DNA of 64,000 nt from Actinopolymorpha alba DSM 45243. Its GTDB lineage: Bacteria > Actinomycetota > Actinomycetes > Propionibacteriales > Actinopolymorphaceae. The notes beneath the pieces are model-generated. The model was not told the DNA's origin. It searched no databases and saw only the letters and a program-made list of their open reading frames with translations. Positions 43,599 to 50,703 of the stretch are shown here, piece after piece. The position numbers and the translations under genes are program-made. How positions within the stretch are numbered: position 1 is the first letter of the stretch; every line of letters starts with the position of its first letter. The stretch lies in assembly GCF_000373925.1 (NCBI RefSeq), contig NZ_KB892707.1, positions 310,001 through 374,000 on the forward strand, in the 5' to 3' direction.

Positions 43599-44969
43599 CT
43601 ACGCCGGCCCGATCTCCTGGGCGATGGCGGCGGCGCCGAGCAGGACGTACGGCACGCCAGGTCCCGGGTGCGCGGTGCCGCCCGCGAGGAACAACCCGCG
43701 GATCGGCGACCGGTTGAGAGGCACACCGAGACCCCGCCACGCTCCGCGCCAGACCGGGCCGTACGCCGGGACCTCCACCTCCACGCGGGCCACCACCTGG
43801 TCGCGCAGGTCCAGCCCACGCCCGGCGAGGAGGTCGAGCGGATCCTCCACCGGACCCTCCGCTGGTCGACCCTGAGGGGCTAGCACCGTCACCGCCCGGT
43901 GGCCGGCGGGTGCCAGCGCGGGACCGTCCGGCGTCCTCACGACCACGGGAGCGCCCGGTGCCTCACCGTGCACCACGGTCTCGTACGGAAGGTCCTGATG
44001 CTCACCGCCGTCGTCGCGGAGCCCGAGACACACCATCCGGGATGCCGGCGCGGGACGCACGCGAGCGACGGCGCGGCGAAGCGCCCTGGGTGGCGGCGTA
44101 CCCAGCAGGTCCCGCACCACCGAGCGGACGTCGACGTCCGTCACCACGACATCCGCGGGCAGCTCCACGCCGTCTCGCAGGCGTACGCCCGTCACCGTTC
44201 CGGCGTCGGCAGCGATCGCCGTGACCTCAGCGTTGCGGCGTACGTCGACGCGGCGCTCGGCCAGGCGGTCAGCCAGAGCCGTCACCAACGGGGCGAACCC
44301 GCCGGCGCAGGTCCAGATCCCGAACGTCCGCTCGACGTACGCCTGGACCGCCGCGAACCCCGGGGTTTGGCGTGGATCTGACCCCGCCGCGAGGGTGGGG
44401 TACTCGAGGACGCTCTGAAGGATCCCGCGGACCTTCGGATCCGGCCCGCCCGCGGCGTGCGCGGCGGACCGCAGTGACCGGCCGACGCCGAGCCGCCGGA
44501 GACCTGACAGGCCGAGGGCGCGCGGTCCGGCGTACGGCACCTCGAGCACGCGCGTGCGCAGCAGCTCCCAGGTCGGAGTGAGATCGTCGACCATCCCTTC
44601 CCAGCGTTTTGCGGCGGCCTCCCCGACGGCGCCGGTGAACGCCCGCAGCTGGTCTGACCGGCCACTCAGCGGGAGGTCGAGGACGCTGCCGTCCGCGAAC
44701 AGGTGCCGGCGTGGAGCGGTGACCGGGACCAGGTCCAGAACGCGTTCGAGGGGGCGGCCGGACTTGCGGAAGAGGTCGCGGATCGTGGCCGGCAGGGTCA
44801 TCGCGGCTGGCCCGGCGTCCCAGCGGAAACCCGCGTGCTCCACCGTGCGGACGACGCCACCGAGCTGCGCGGAGCGTTCGCACAGGGTGACCTCGTGGCC
44901 GAGCTTGGCGAGGCGCGCGGCAGCCGCGAGGCCGGCGAACCCACCCCCGACGACAACAATCCGAGCCAC
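43599..44969 (-). CDS. FAD-dependent phytoene desaturase-like oxidoreductase
   Basis: The 456-residue protein has the FAD motif IVVVGGGFAGLAAAARLAKLG and the following LGGVVRTVEHAGFRWDAGP, as in the amine oxidase/CrtI family. The C-terminus carries LFLAGGTAHPGPGVPYVLLGA, the second FAD contact typical of CrtI-type carotenoid desaturases. It may act on a prenyl product of the neighbouring idsA enzyme, but no phytoene synthase (CrtB) is present, so the substrate is open. GTG 44969 is 9 bases after a TAAGCT box on the minus strand. It converges with metF, leaving 16 bases between the stops. Confidence 0.87.
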   Translation of the reverse strand: MARIVVVGGGFAGLAAAARLAKLGHEVTLCERSAQLGGVVRTVEHAGFRWDAGPAAMTLPATIRDLFRKSGRPLERVLDLVPVTAPRRHLFADGSVLDLPLSGRSDQLRAFTGAVGEAAAKRWEGMVDDLTPTWELLRTRVLEVPYAGPRALGLSGLRRLGVGRSLRSAAHAAGGPDPKVRGILQSVLEYPTLAAGSDPRQTPGFAAVQAYVERTFGIWTCAGGFAPLVTALADRLAERRVDVRRNAEVTAIAADAGTVTGVRLRDGVELPADVVVTDVDVRSVVRDLLGTPPPRALRRAVARVRPAPASRMVCLGLRDDGGEHQDLPYETVVHGEAPGAPVVVRTPDGPALAPAGHRAVTVLAPQGRPAEGPVEDPLDLLAGRGLDLRDQVVARVEVEVPAYGPVWRGAWRGLGVPLNRSPIRGLFLAGGTAHPGPGVPYVLLGAAAIAQEIGPA

Positions 44970-45007
44970 AACCGCTGGAGCTTAGGGCATGCCCTGACCC
45001 GCGCGGC

Positions 45008-45601
45008 TCAGACGTGCTCGAGCGCCTCCCGGCGGCGTTCCCGCCATCGTCGATAGCCCCGGCGTACCCTCCGCGTCAGGGCCACCGCGATGATGCCGCC
45101 ACCACCCAGCAGGACGGCGACGATGCCGAACGCCGTCCACGGTTGGAAGACCGCGAGCGCCAGCGCCCCGGCGACCGAGAAGTCCTCGACAGTGCTCAGG
45201 ACGATGTTGCTCGCGGGTTCTGGCGAGGTGTTGACGGCCAGGCGCAGGCTCGCCTTGACAGCGTGGCTGGCCAGCGCCGTCGTCCCGCCCAACGTCGCGG
45301 CGACGGCCTGGTCCAGGCTCGACGCGTCGCCGGTGAGGAGCAGGCCGAGGATCGCTCCGACAGTGGGCCGGATCGCCGTCGAGATGGCGTCCCAGCCGGA
45401 GTCGACATACGGGATCTTGTCGGTCACGAACTCCAGGGCGTACAACGCCCCGGTGACCACGAGTACGTCTGTGCGTTCCAGGGCGGCCGGTATCCCGTCG
45501 ATGCCGGCGTACCTGCCCAGGAGGCCGAGCAGCAGCACGGTGGCGTACGCGTTGACGCCGCTCGCCCAGCCGCTTGTGAAGACCAGCGGCAGGAGCTCCA
45601 T
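45008..45601 (-). CDS. DUF4126 family membrane protein
   Basis: The 197-residue protein begins MELLPLVFTSGWASGVNAY and has four to five hydrophobic segments, including VVTGALYALEFVTDKIPYVDSGWD, the hallmark stretch of DUF4126. A basic tail (RRVRRGYRRWRERRREAL) ends it. The family function is not known. ATG 45601 has GGAGGT (45607-45612) at proper distance. It is co-directional with the desaturase-like gene 38 bases downstream, so the two may be co-transcribed. Confidence 0.88.
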   Translation of the reverse strand: MELLPLVFTSGWASGVNAYATVLLLGLLGRYAGIDGIPAALERTDVLVVTGALYALEFVTDKIPYVDSGWDAISTAIRPTVGAILGLLLTGDASSLDQAVAATLGGTTALASHAVKASLRLAVNTSPEPASNIVLSTVEDFSVAGALALAVFQPWTAFGIVAVLLGGGGIIAVALTRRVRRGYRRWRERRREALEHV

Positions 45602-45967
45602 TACCGACCTCCCCCCGGGCGTCGTCGCGCGCCCGCAGGAGCCAGTGTCGCCTATGACGCTGGTCGGGCGCTGAGCTGCCCGCGCCGCGTCGAGGTCAGG
45701 TGACTGGGATGTTCTGCCCGGGCCAGGATCGGGGAAATACCTAGGCGGGAATGAGTACATCGCCGGATGGTGGTGGCACGGTGCGGGCGGCGAGGATTGC
45801 ATCCGTGGCGCGCGGCTGGCCTGGGCCGTTCCGGCAATCCCGGCCCTCGACCCGGAAGTCTCCGGCCCTGACCGCGCGCTGACGTGGGGACGTTGGCTCG
45901 GGTGGGCCCCTACGGGGGTGGGGCTCACCCAAAGCGGCGACGATCTGCCTTGAGCCCGCCCGTGCGG
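45602..45967. other. 366-base intergenic region with terminator-like hairpin
   Basis: This lies between the DUF4126 start and the MFS stop, both on the minus strand. Near the MFS side an 11-base inverted repeat with one mismatch (45900-45910 and 45920-45930) could end the MFS transcript. The rest holds the DUF4126 leader; no coding frame is convincing. Confidence 0.5.
45900..45930 (-). terminator. Hairpin downstream of MFS gene
   Basis: GGGTGGGCCCC (45900-45910) and GGGGCTCACCC (45920-45930) form an 11-bp stem with one mismatch and a 9-base loop, starting 38 bases past the MFS stop. Confidence 0.5.
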
Positions 45968-47461
45968 TCAGGTCCTGACGTGGTACTCCGGGAGCACCGT
46001 CGAGACCTGAGTCCCCGGCCGGCGCCCCAATGTCTGTGACGGCACATGCCCGGCCGATCCGTTGACCGTGCTGGTGTACGGCGCGTCGTACGTCGGTGAC
46101 TGCACAAGGGACTCGAGGGACTCTGGCGGCGGGACCGCGATCGGGTCGCGGTGCCGCCGGGCGCGGGCCAGCGCGAGGTCACGCGCCTTCTGAAGCTCCC
46201 GGCGTTGCCGGCGCTGTGCGCGCGGGTCGGCCCGATGCCTGCCGCCGTGCGGCGACCCGACCACCGACACGAGGAGCACCACGAAGGCAGCGGCGAACCC
46301 CGAACACACCAGCACGCTTCTGATCGATGTCGCCTGAGCGACGACTCCGGCCAGAAGGATGGACAAGCCCTGCCCGATCTGCAGGACCGTGTTGCCCAGG
46401 CCGATGACCCGCCCACGCACGTCCTGGTCGACGATCCCGACGATCGTCGCCTGAAGGTGCGCGATGTGCCCCATGGCGACGCCGGCGAGGAACAACCCGC
46501 CGGTGATCACGACAACGAACGGGGTGAGTCCGGCCGCGGCCACGCAGAGCCCGACGGCGAGGGAGAAGGGGACGAGGACGATTTCGCGTCGCCGCTGGGT
46601 CATGCGGCCGACGATGACCAGGCCGACAGCGCTCCCAAGAGCCGGTGCCGCGAGGAACGCCCCGGCCGCCTGCGTGCCCAGACCGAGTTGCTCGGCGTAG
46701 GGAATTGCCAGCCCCTCGGCGGTGGCGAGGACCGTTGGTCCAAGGAACAGCAGCCAGAACAACGTCGGCATCCGCCCCGTGTCGCGGACCACCCGGATGC
46801 CTTCCCAGGTGTCGCGGAGCAGGTTGGCCTTCTGCCCGCGCGCCTTGGCGGGGGCGGGCCGGCGTACGACGAACATCCCGAGCAGGACGGCGGAGAGGAC
46901 GTAGGTCGCCATGTCGGCCAGCAACGCCGGCTGTGCCCCGACGAGAACGACGATGAAGCCGCCGGCCGCGAAGCCCACCACCTGCACCACCTGCTGGCTG
47001 GTGCCAACCAGAGCGTTCCCGGCGACGAACCGGTCGCCATCGAGGATGTCTGAGAGGATCGCCATCCGTGCGGCGCCGAATGGTACGCGGACGAACTCCA
47101 CCAGCAGGAGTACGGCCAGCGCCACCTCCACCCGCGGAGTGCCCAGCGCGATGACTGCGGTCAGGGCGGCGCGGAGCAGATCACAGGAGATCAGCAACTG
47201 CCGGCGCGGGAACCTGTCGGCGAGGGTCGAAAGGACCGGCCCGCCGAGGACGCCGGGTAGGTAGGTGACAGCGAACGTCGCAGCGGTCAGGGCGGGCGAG
47301 TTCGTGCGTTCATAGACCAGGGCCGCGAGGGCGAACTTGCCGAGCTGGCTTCCGATCCGGGACAGGACGTCGGCGACGAAGAGCGCGCTGAACTCCCGGT
47401 TCCGAAAGAGGTCTCGGTACCGGACGGTCGATCTGCCGGCGCGGCTCACAGCATCGATCAT
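45968..47461 (-). CDS. MFS transporter (multidrug/efflux type)
   Basis: The 497-residue protein has about 12 membrane helices, with the A-motif-like LADRFPRRQLLISCD between helices 2 and 3, as in MFS_3-type efflux proteins, and YRDLFRNREFSALFVADVLS before helix 1. A ~90-residue hydrophilic C-terminal tail rich in Arg and then Ser/Thr/Pro follows the last helix and is longer than usual. ATG 47461 has only a weak ribosome site. An inverted repeat overlaps its predicted transcript start (47472-47486), so a dedicated repressor is likely, but no regulator gene is adjacent. Confidence 0.9.
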   Translation of the reverse strand: MIDAVSRAGRSTVRYRDLFRNREFSALFVADVLSRIGSQLGKFALAALVYERTNSPALTAATFAVTYLPGVLGGPVLSTLADRFPRRQLLISCDLLRAALTAVIALGTPRVEVALAVLLLVEFVRVPFGAARMAILSDILDGDRFVAGNALVGTSQQVVQVVGFAAGGFIVVLVGAQPALLADMATYVLSAVLLGMFVVRRPAPAKARGQKANLLRDTWEGIRVVRDTGRMPTLFWLLFLGPTVLATAEGLAIPYAEQLGLGTQAAGAFLAAPALGSAVGLVIVGRMTQRRREIVLVPFSLAVGLCVAAAGLTPFVVVITGGLFLAGVAMGHIAHLQATIVGIVDQDVRGRVIGLGNTVLQIGQGLSILLAGVVAQATSIRSVLVCSGFAAAFVVLLVSVVGSPHGGRHRADPRAQRRQRRELQKARDLALARARRHRDPIAVPPPESLESLVQSPTYDAPYTSTVNGSAGHVPSQTLGRRPGTQVSTVLPEYHVRT

Positions 47462-47471
47462 GCCTCATGAT

Positions 47472-47486
47472 CGACACGTTGTGTCG
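47472..47486 (-). promoter_or_regulatory. Operator-like inverted repeat at MFS transcript start
   Basis: CGACAC-GTT-GTGTCG (47472-47486) lies right after a TACGGT -10 box on the minus strand (47493-47488), where the transcript should start. Confidence 0.5.
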
Positions 47487-47806
47487 CACCGTAGTCACGG
47501 AAATTGGCATGCGAGACGGTTTCAATGCACCGCATCTTCGAACGAAGCGGTGAAAAGGACGCACCACTCTCCGGATATGTGCCGTGGCGCAGAGCATCTG
47601 GCTGGCTGCGTCGCTGCGTCTCGCGACCCGCAGTCGAGGGTGGCCGCATGGTGTCAGCCGGGCCGCTGTCGGTGGTCCCTGAGACAGTGCGGACATGGTT
47701 GATCACGCGGCGCTGCGGATAACTGGCCTGACCTGGCGGTTCGTTCGATGCCGGGCTGTCATCCGCGGCGTCCGAGCCGCATTCCGTCGCTTGCGTGCCG
47801 GGCGGG

Positions 47807-47861
47807 TTGACGCGCACCTGGCGGTGGGCTACGTTGGTGACGCTCGAACATATGTTCGAGC
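47807..47861 (+). promoter_or_regulatory. Promoter with perfect LexA (SOS) box
   Basis: TTGACG (47807-47812), a 17-base spacer and TACGTT (47830-47835) form a near-consensus promoter. At the expected start point lies the 20-base perfect palindrome GCTCGAACATATGTTCGAGC (47842-47861), an exact match to the actinobacterial SOS box TCGAACnnnnGTTCGA. LexA should block this promoter until DNA damage. The first firm gene downstream is the HEPN protein at 48359. Confidence 0.8.
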
Positions 47862-48069
47862 TCGCCGGGTGGGGGAGTCGGGTCCCTCACTCATTGGGCG
47901 GATCAGTCCGGCGAAGCAGTTCGACCCCTGCTCGCGCCGGACTGCCGCTGGATCCGGGCGGAGCACGCAGGGCAGGGGAAAGTGCTCCGCCCGGTCCGGC
48001 CATCGGGGTCGTGACAGCTGGCAGATGTGGAAGGCGGGACGTCTCCACCAGACAGGCGGGAGTGAGCCC

Positions 48070-48336
48070 ATGGAGTTCGGGGCGGAGATGTTGGTCGGGT
48101 CTGAGGCCCCTGCATTTCCACCACGGCTCTGGCGCGAGCGGCTGTGGCTTGCGGGGGAGCGCTCCACCTGTTGGGTCGAGTTGGGGGCGCAGCGGCAGTC
48201 GACGTCGACGGCTCTTCGGAGGCGGGACGTCGGTTGTCGGCGAGGGGTGGCCGCTTGGACGCCCACCTCGCACGTTCCGGGGGCGCGCTCTGAGGAGCGC
48301 ACCGTAAGCACCCCTCCGCGCCTTGAGAAGCGCTGA
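48070..48336 (+). CDS. Possible small protein downstream of LexA promoter
   Basis: An 88-residue frame starts at ATG 48070 with GGGAG (48058-48062) 7 bases upstream and stops 22 bases before the HEPN gene. It begins MEFGAEMLVGSEAP and becomes very Arg/Ser-rich. I recognise no family, and the composition may simply be non-coding high-GC sequence. The only support is the ribosome site and its place in an SOS-controlled transcript. Confidence 0.22.
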   Translation: MEFGAEMLVGSEAPAFPPRLWRERLWLAGERSTCWVELGAQRQSTSTALRRRDVGCRRGVAAWTPTSHVPGARSEERTVSTPPRLEKR

Positions 48337-48358
48337 GCCAACTGGAAGGAGTCCTCTC

Positions 48359-48865
48359 ATGCCGACACGTGCTGCGGCTCAGTTCCAGGCCCCTCTCGGG
48401 CCGAGCGTCTTCCTTTCCCTTGACCGCGCCCGTGCGTCCCTGGCCGACGCGATGATGAGCGAGACACCGGCCGAGCGCTACGTCGCGGCGCACGTCGCTG
48501 CCTTGCGCACGGCGGCCGCCGTCCTGGCCGCCCGAGCCCGGCCAGCGGTGCGGCGAGGCCAGCGAAATGCCTGGGCTCTGCTGACCCGTGTCGCACCCGA
48601 ACTCGGCGAGTGGGCGACGTTCTTCGCCGCGGGCGCTGGAAAGCGCGCGGCGGCCGAGGCTGGTCTTGCGCACACGGTGACCGCTCGCGAGGCCGACGAC
48701 CTGGTCCGAGACGCGGAGAGGTTCCTCGCGGTCGTCGAGCGCCTCCTCGAGTTGCCCCATCAACCCACGCTGCTGCGCCAGGTGGATGAAGCCGGCGGCG
48801 TCTCGCCCGCCATGGGCGTGGTGCGCGACTTGTCCCGCTCGCGCCAGCCGGGAGCAGCCGCCTAA
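48359..48865 (+). CDS. SAV_6107-type HEPN domain protein
   Basis: The 168-residue, mostly helical protein matches the SAV_6107 HEPN family: a helix LDRARASLADAMMSETPAERYVAAHVAALRTAAA (positions ~23-55), then ARPAVRRGQRNAWALLTRVAPELGEWA and a long READDLVRDAERFLAVVERLL helix. HEPN proteins are often RNases or binding partners of nucleotidyltransferases; the classical R-x4-6-H pair is not clear here, so activity is uncertain. ATG 48359 has AAGGA at 48346-48350. A LexA-box promoter lies 500 bases upstream and a strong hairpin follows the gene. Confidence 0.8.
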   Translation: MPTRAAAQFQAPLGPSVFLSLDRARASLADAMMSETPAERYVAAHVAALRTAAAVLAARARPAVRRGQRNAWALLTRVAPELGEWATFFAAGAGKRAAAEAGLAHTVTAREADDLVRDAERFLAVVERLLELPHQPTLLRQVDEAGGVSPAMGVVRDLSRSRQPGAAA

Positions 48866-48918
48866 GAGGTCGCGCGGATAGTGCCGTCCGCATCTGCGGC
48901 TGGCGCCGCGCGACCTCT
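48865..48918 (+). terminator. Strong stem-loop after HEPN gene
   Basis: AGAGGTCGCGCGG (48865-48877) and CCGCGCGACCTCT (48906-48918) pair perfectly over 13 bases. The 28-base loop contains a further CCGCA-TC-TGCGG hairpin. It starts at the last base of the HEPN stop codon. Confidence 0.75.
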
Positions 48919-49020
48919 AAGACCTCCGTGTTCCTCCGCGAGGCGGTGTCTCGACTTGAGCTTCCACCCGCGACACTAGGGTGGTCCGGCCTACCCGCCA
49001 CCAGCTCAGAGGAGGCTTCC

Positions 49021-49830
49021 GTGCCCGAGCGCGGTCGGAGCGCAGGAGGTTCGCTGGGTGCCTCCGCGGGCGAGTCATCCGCGGGTGCGGCCGGCCACCG
49101 CCGGACCGTGCGGAGCGAACTCGCCTGGCGTCTGGTGCGCGCCGTTCTTGGTGATCAGATCACCGCGACCGGGCGGTCCGTGCTCGATGTCGTCGACGCC
49201 GGGGGCGGCACGGGCACTCTCGCCGTGCCCGTTGCGGAGCTGGGCCACCACGTCACCGTGGTCGATCCAAGCCCGGACTCGCTCGCCGCGTTGGAACGCC
49301 GAGCCGCCGAGGCGCGGGTGACCGACCGGATCCATGCTGTCCAAGGAGACGCGGTCGCGCTCTCCGACATCGTCGGCCCCGCCTCGACCGACCTCGTGTT
49401 GTGCCACAGCGTCCTCGAAGTCGTCGACGACCCAGCCGTCGCGCTCCAGTCGATGGCAGAGGTGCTCCGCACTGCCGGGGCGCTCAGCGTCGTGGTGGCC
49501 AACCCGAACGCCGTCGTCCTCGCCAAGGTGCTGGGTGGACACATCGCGGAGGCACGCCAAGCTCTGACTGATCCGGCCGGACGTTGGGGCGCGGCTGATC
49601 CGATGCCGCGGAGGTTCACCGTTGAGCAACTCCGCGACGTGGTCGAGCAGACCGGGCTCCAGGTGGTAGCCGAGCATGGCCTGCGGGTCTTCGCGGACCT
49701 CGTGCCAGGTGCGTTGTCGGACGAACCCGGCCTCGCGGGCATGTTGCTCGAGTTGGAGGCCGAAGCCGCCGAGGACCCGACATTCCGTGCCCTCGCCAGT
49801 CAGATCCACCTCCTTGCCCGCCGCATCTGA
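49021..49830 (+). CDS. Class I SAM-dependent methyltransferase
   Basis: The 269-residue protein has the AdoMet motif VLDVVDAGGGTGTLAVPVAELG (GGGTG core), strand-2 acid in VTVVDPSPDSLAAL, and LVLCHSVLEVVDDP. The C-terminal half (RRFTVEQLRDVVEQTGLQVV) resembles the tail of actinobacterial SmtA-type enzymes. GTG 49021 is preceded by GAGGAGG (49009-49015); a TAGGGT -10 box lies at 48977-48982, so the gene has its own promoter downstream of the HEPN terminator. The substrate is unknown. Confidence 0.88.
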   Translation: MPERGRSAGGSLGASAGESSAGAAGHRRTVRSELAWRLVRAVLGDQITATGRSVLDVVDAGGGTGTLAVPVAELGHHVTVVDPSPDSLAALERRAAEARVTDRIHAVQGDAVALSDIVGPASTDLVLCHSVLEVVDDPAVALQSMAEVLRTAGALSVVVANPNAVVLAKVLGGHIAEARQALTDPAGRWGAADPMPRRFTVEQLRDVVEQTGLQVVAEHGLRVFADLVPGALSDEPGLAGMLLELEAEAAEDPTFRALASQIHLLARRI

Positions 49831-50033
49831 GCGGCACTTTCACGGGTCTCGGGTACCGTGTCGTACGGAAGTGACGTTTCGGACGTCCCTCGCGTGTCAC
49901 CGGTTTGTGGAGCCAACGACAGGCGTCGGTACGGTCGAACGTGCTAGGTCGGCTACCGTGCACGTCCAAGCCTGCCTAGACTGCAGCTAGGTGTTTAGAG
50001 ATCGAAACACGGCAGTGTCCCGTTGGAGGTCAG

Positions 50034-50462
50034 GTGCCTCTCTCCGACCACGAGCAGCGACTGCTCGAGCAGATGGAGCGGGCCCTTGCCGCCGAGGACC
50101 CGAAGCTGGCCTCGGCGTTGCGGGGGGTCGATCTCCGCACCCGGCAACGTCGCCGGGCGGTCATTGGTGCTGTTGTGTTCGTTGTGGGCATGGTGATGAT
50201 GCTCGGCGGCGCGATCATGATGACGACCGGGCGTAATGTCGCCGGCTTCATCGTGGTGAGCGTGCTTGGGTTCCTCGTCATGCTCCTGTCGGCTTACTAC
50301 GTCGCGACGAGTCTGCGCCACATGCCCGCCTCGGGTGAGATGCCCAAGGTCGTGCCCCTTCGCGCGCGGGGGCGCCGTCCCCGCGCGAAGTCCAAGACGT
50401 CCGGCACCTTCATGCAACGGATGGAGGAACGCTGGCGCCGACGTCGCGAGTCCGGCTTCTGA
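50034..50462 (+). CDS. DUF3040 membrane protein
   Basis: This 142-residue protein starts with MPLSDHEQRLLEQMERAL, the DUF3040 signature, followed by two adjacent membrane helices (AVIGAVVFVVGMVMMLGGAI and VAGFIVVSVLGFLVMLLSAYY) and a basic C-terminal tail (MEERWRRRRESGF). Function is unknown, but the gene is regularly found beside the dcw cluster in actinobacteria. GTG 50034 has GGAGGT at 50024-50029. A -10-like TAGACT occurs at 49978-49983. A classical terminator follows. Confidence 0.9.
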   Translation: MPLSDHEQRLLEQMERALAAEDPKLASALRGVDLRTRQRRRAVIGAVVFVVGMVMMLGGAIMMTTGRNVAGFIVVSVLGFLVMLLSAYYVATSLRHMPASGEMPKVVPLRARGRRPRAKSKTSGTFMQRMEERWRRRRESGF

Positions 50463-50503
50463 CAGCAGGGTTCCGGCTTCTGACATAGACGCGGCGGAGT
50501 CGC

Positions 50504-50534
50504 AGCACGCGGGGAACCTTCCCCGCGTGCTTTC
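50504..50534 (+). terminator. Rho-independent terminator of DUF3040 gene
   Basis: GCACGCGGGG-AACCTT-CCCCGCGTGC (50505-50530) is a perfect 10-bp stem with a 6-base loop, followed by TTTC. Confidence 0.85.
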
Positions 50535-50566
50535 AATTGGACGGGCGACCTGCGCTGCCGGCTTGC

Positions 50567-50641
50567 ATGATCATGATCCTCATCATGAAGACTCACAGTA
50601 CGTAGAGTCCCGTCCGGCTTCATGAACACCATCATGATCAC
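50567..50641. repeat. TGATCA inverted-repeat element, copy 2 (75 nt)
   Basis: The left arm (50567-50590) and right arm (50618-50641) are 24-base inverted repeats matching at 19 positions, with a 27-base loop, exactly the 24+27+24 layout of the element at 22672-22746. Both contain TGATCATGA and end inward in TGAAG/CTTCA. It lies between converging transcripts (DUF3040 and transglutaminase genes). Confidence 0.75.
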
Positions 50642-50703
50642 GGGATCAGCGTTGCATGCCTGTCCCGCGCCTCCAGGGAGCGCGGGACTCTTGGGTCGTC
50701 AGC

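Larger units (their letters stand above)
47462..48358. other. ~0.9 kb region without a firm gene
   Basis: Between the MFS gene (minus) and the HEPN gene (plus) no frame shows clear protein similarity. It holds the MFS promoter, a strong plus-strand promoter with a perfect LexA box (47807-47861), one weak small-gene candidate (48070-48336), and a short GCGCTC/GAGCGC hairpin near 48285-48300. In related actinomycetes a DNA polymerase IV gene often lies in this neighbourhood; none is seen here. Confidence 0.5.

Noticed and set aside
43599-44969. A carotenoid biosynthesis cluster with idsA and the desaturase-like gene
   Set aside because: No phytoene synthase or other carotenoid genes are present and metF intervenes, so only the family is stated.
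47695-48336. A 213-codon plus-strand frame spanning the LexA box
   Set aside because: The frame crosses a strong promoter and operator and shows no family likeness. Only a short distal part was kept as a weak candidate.
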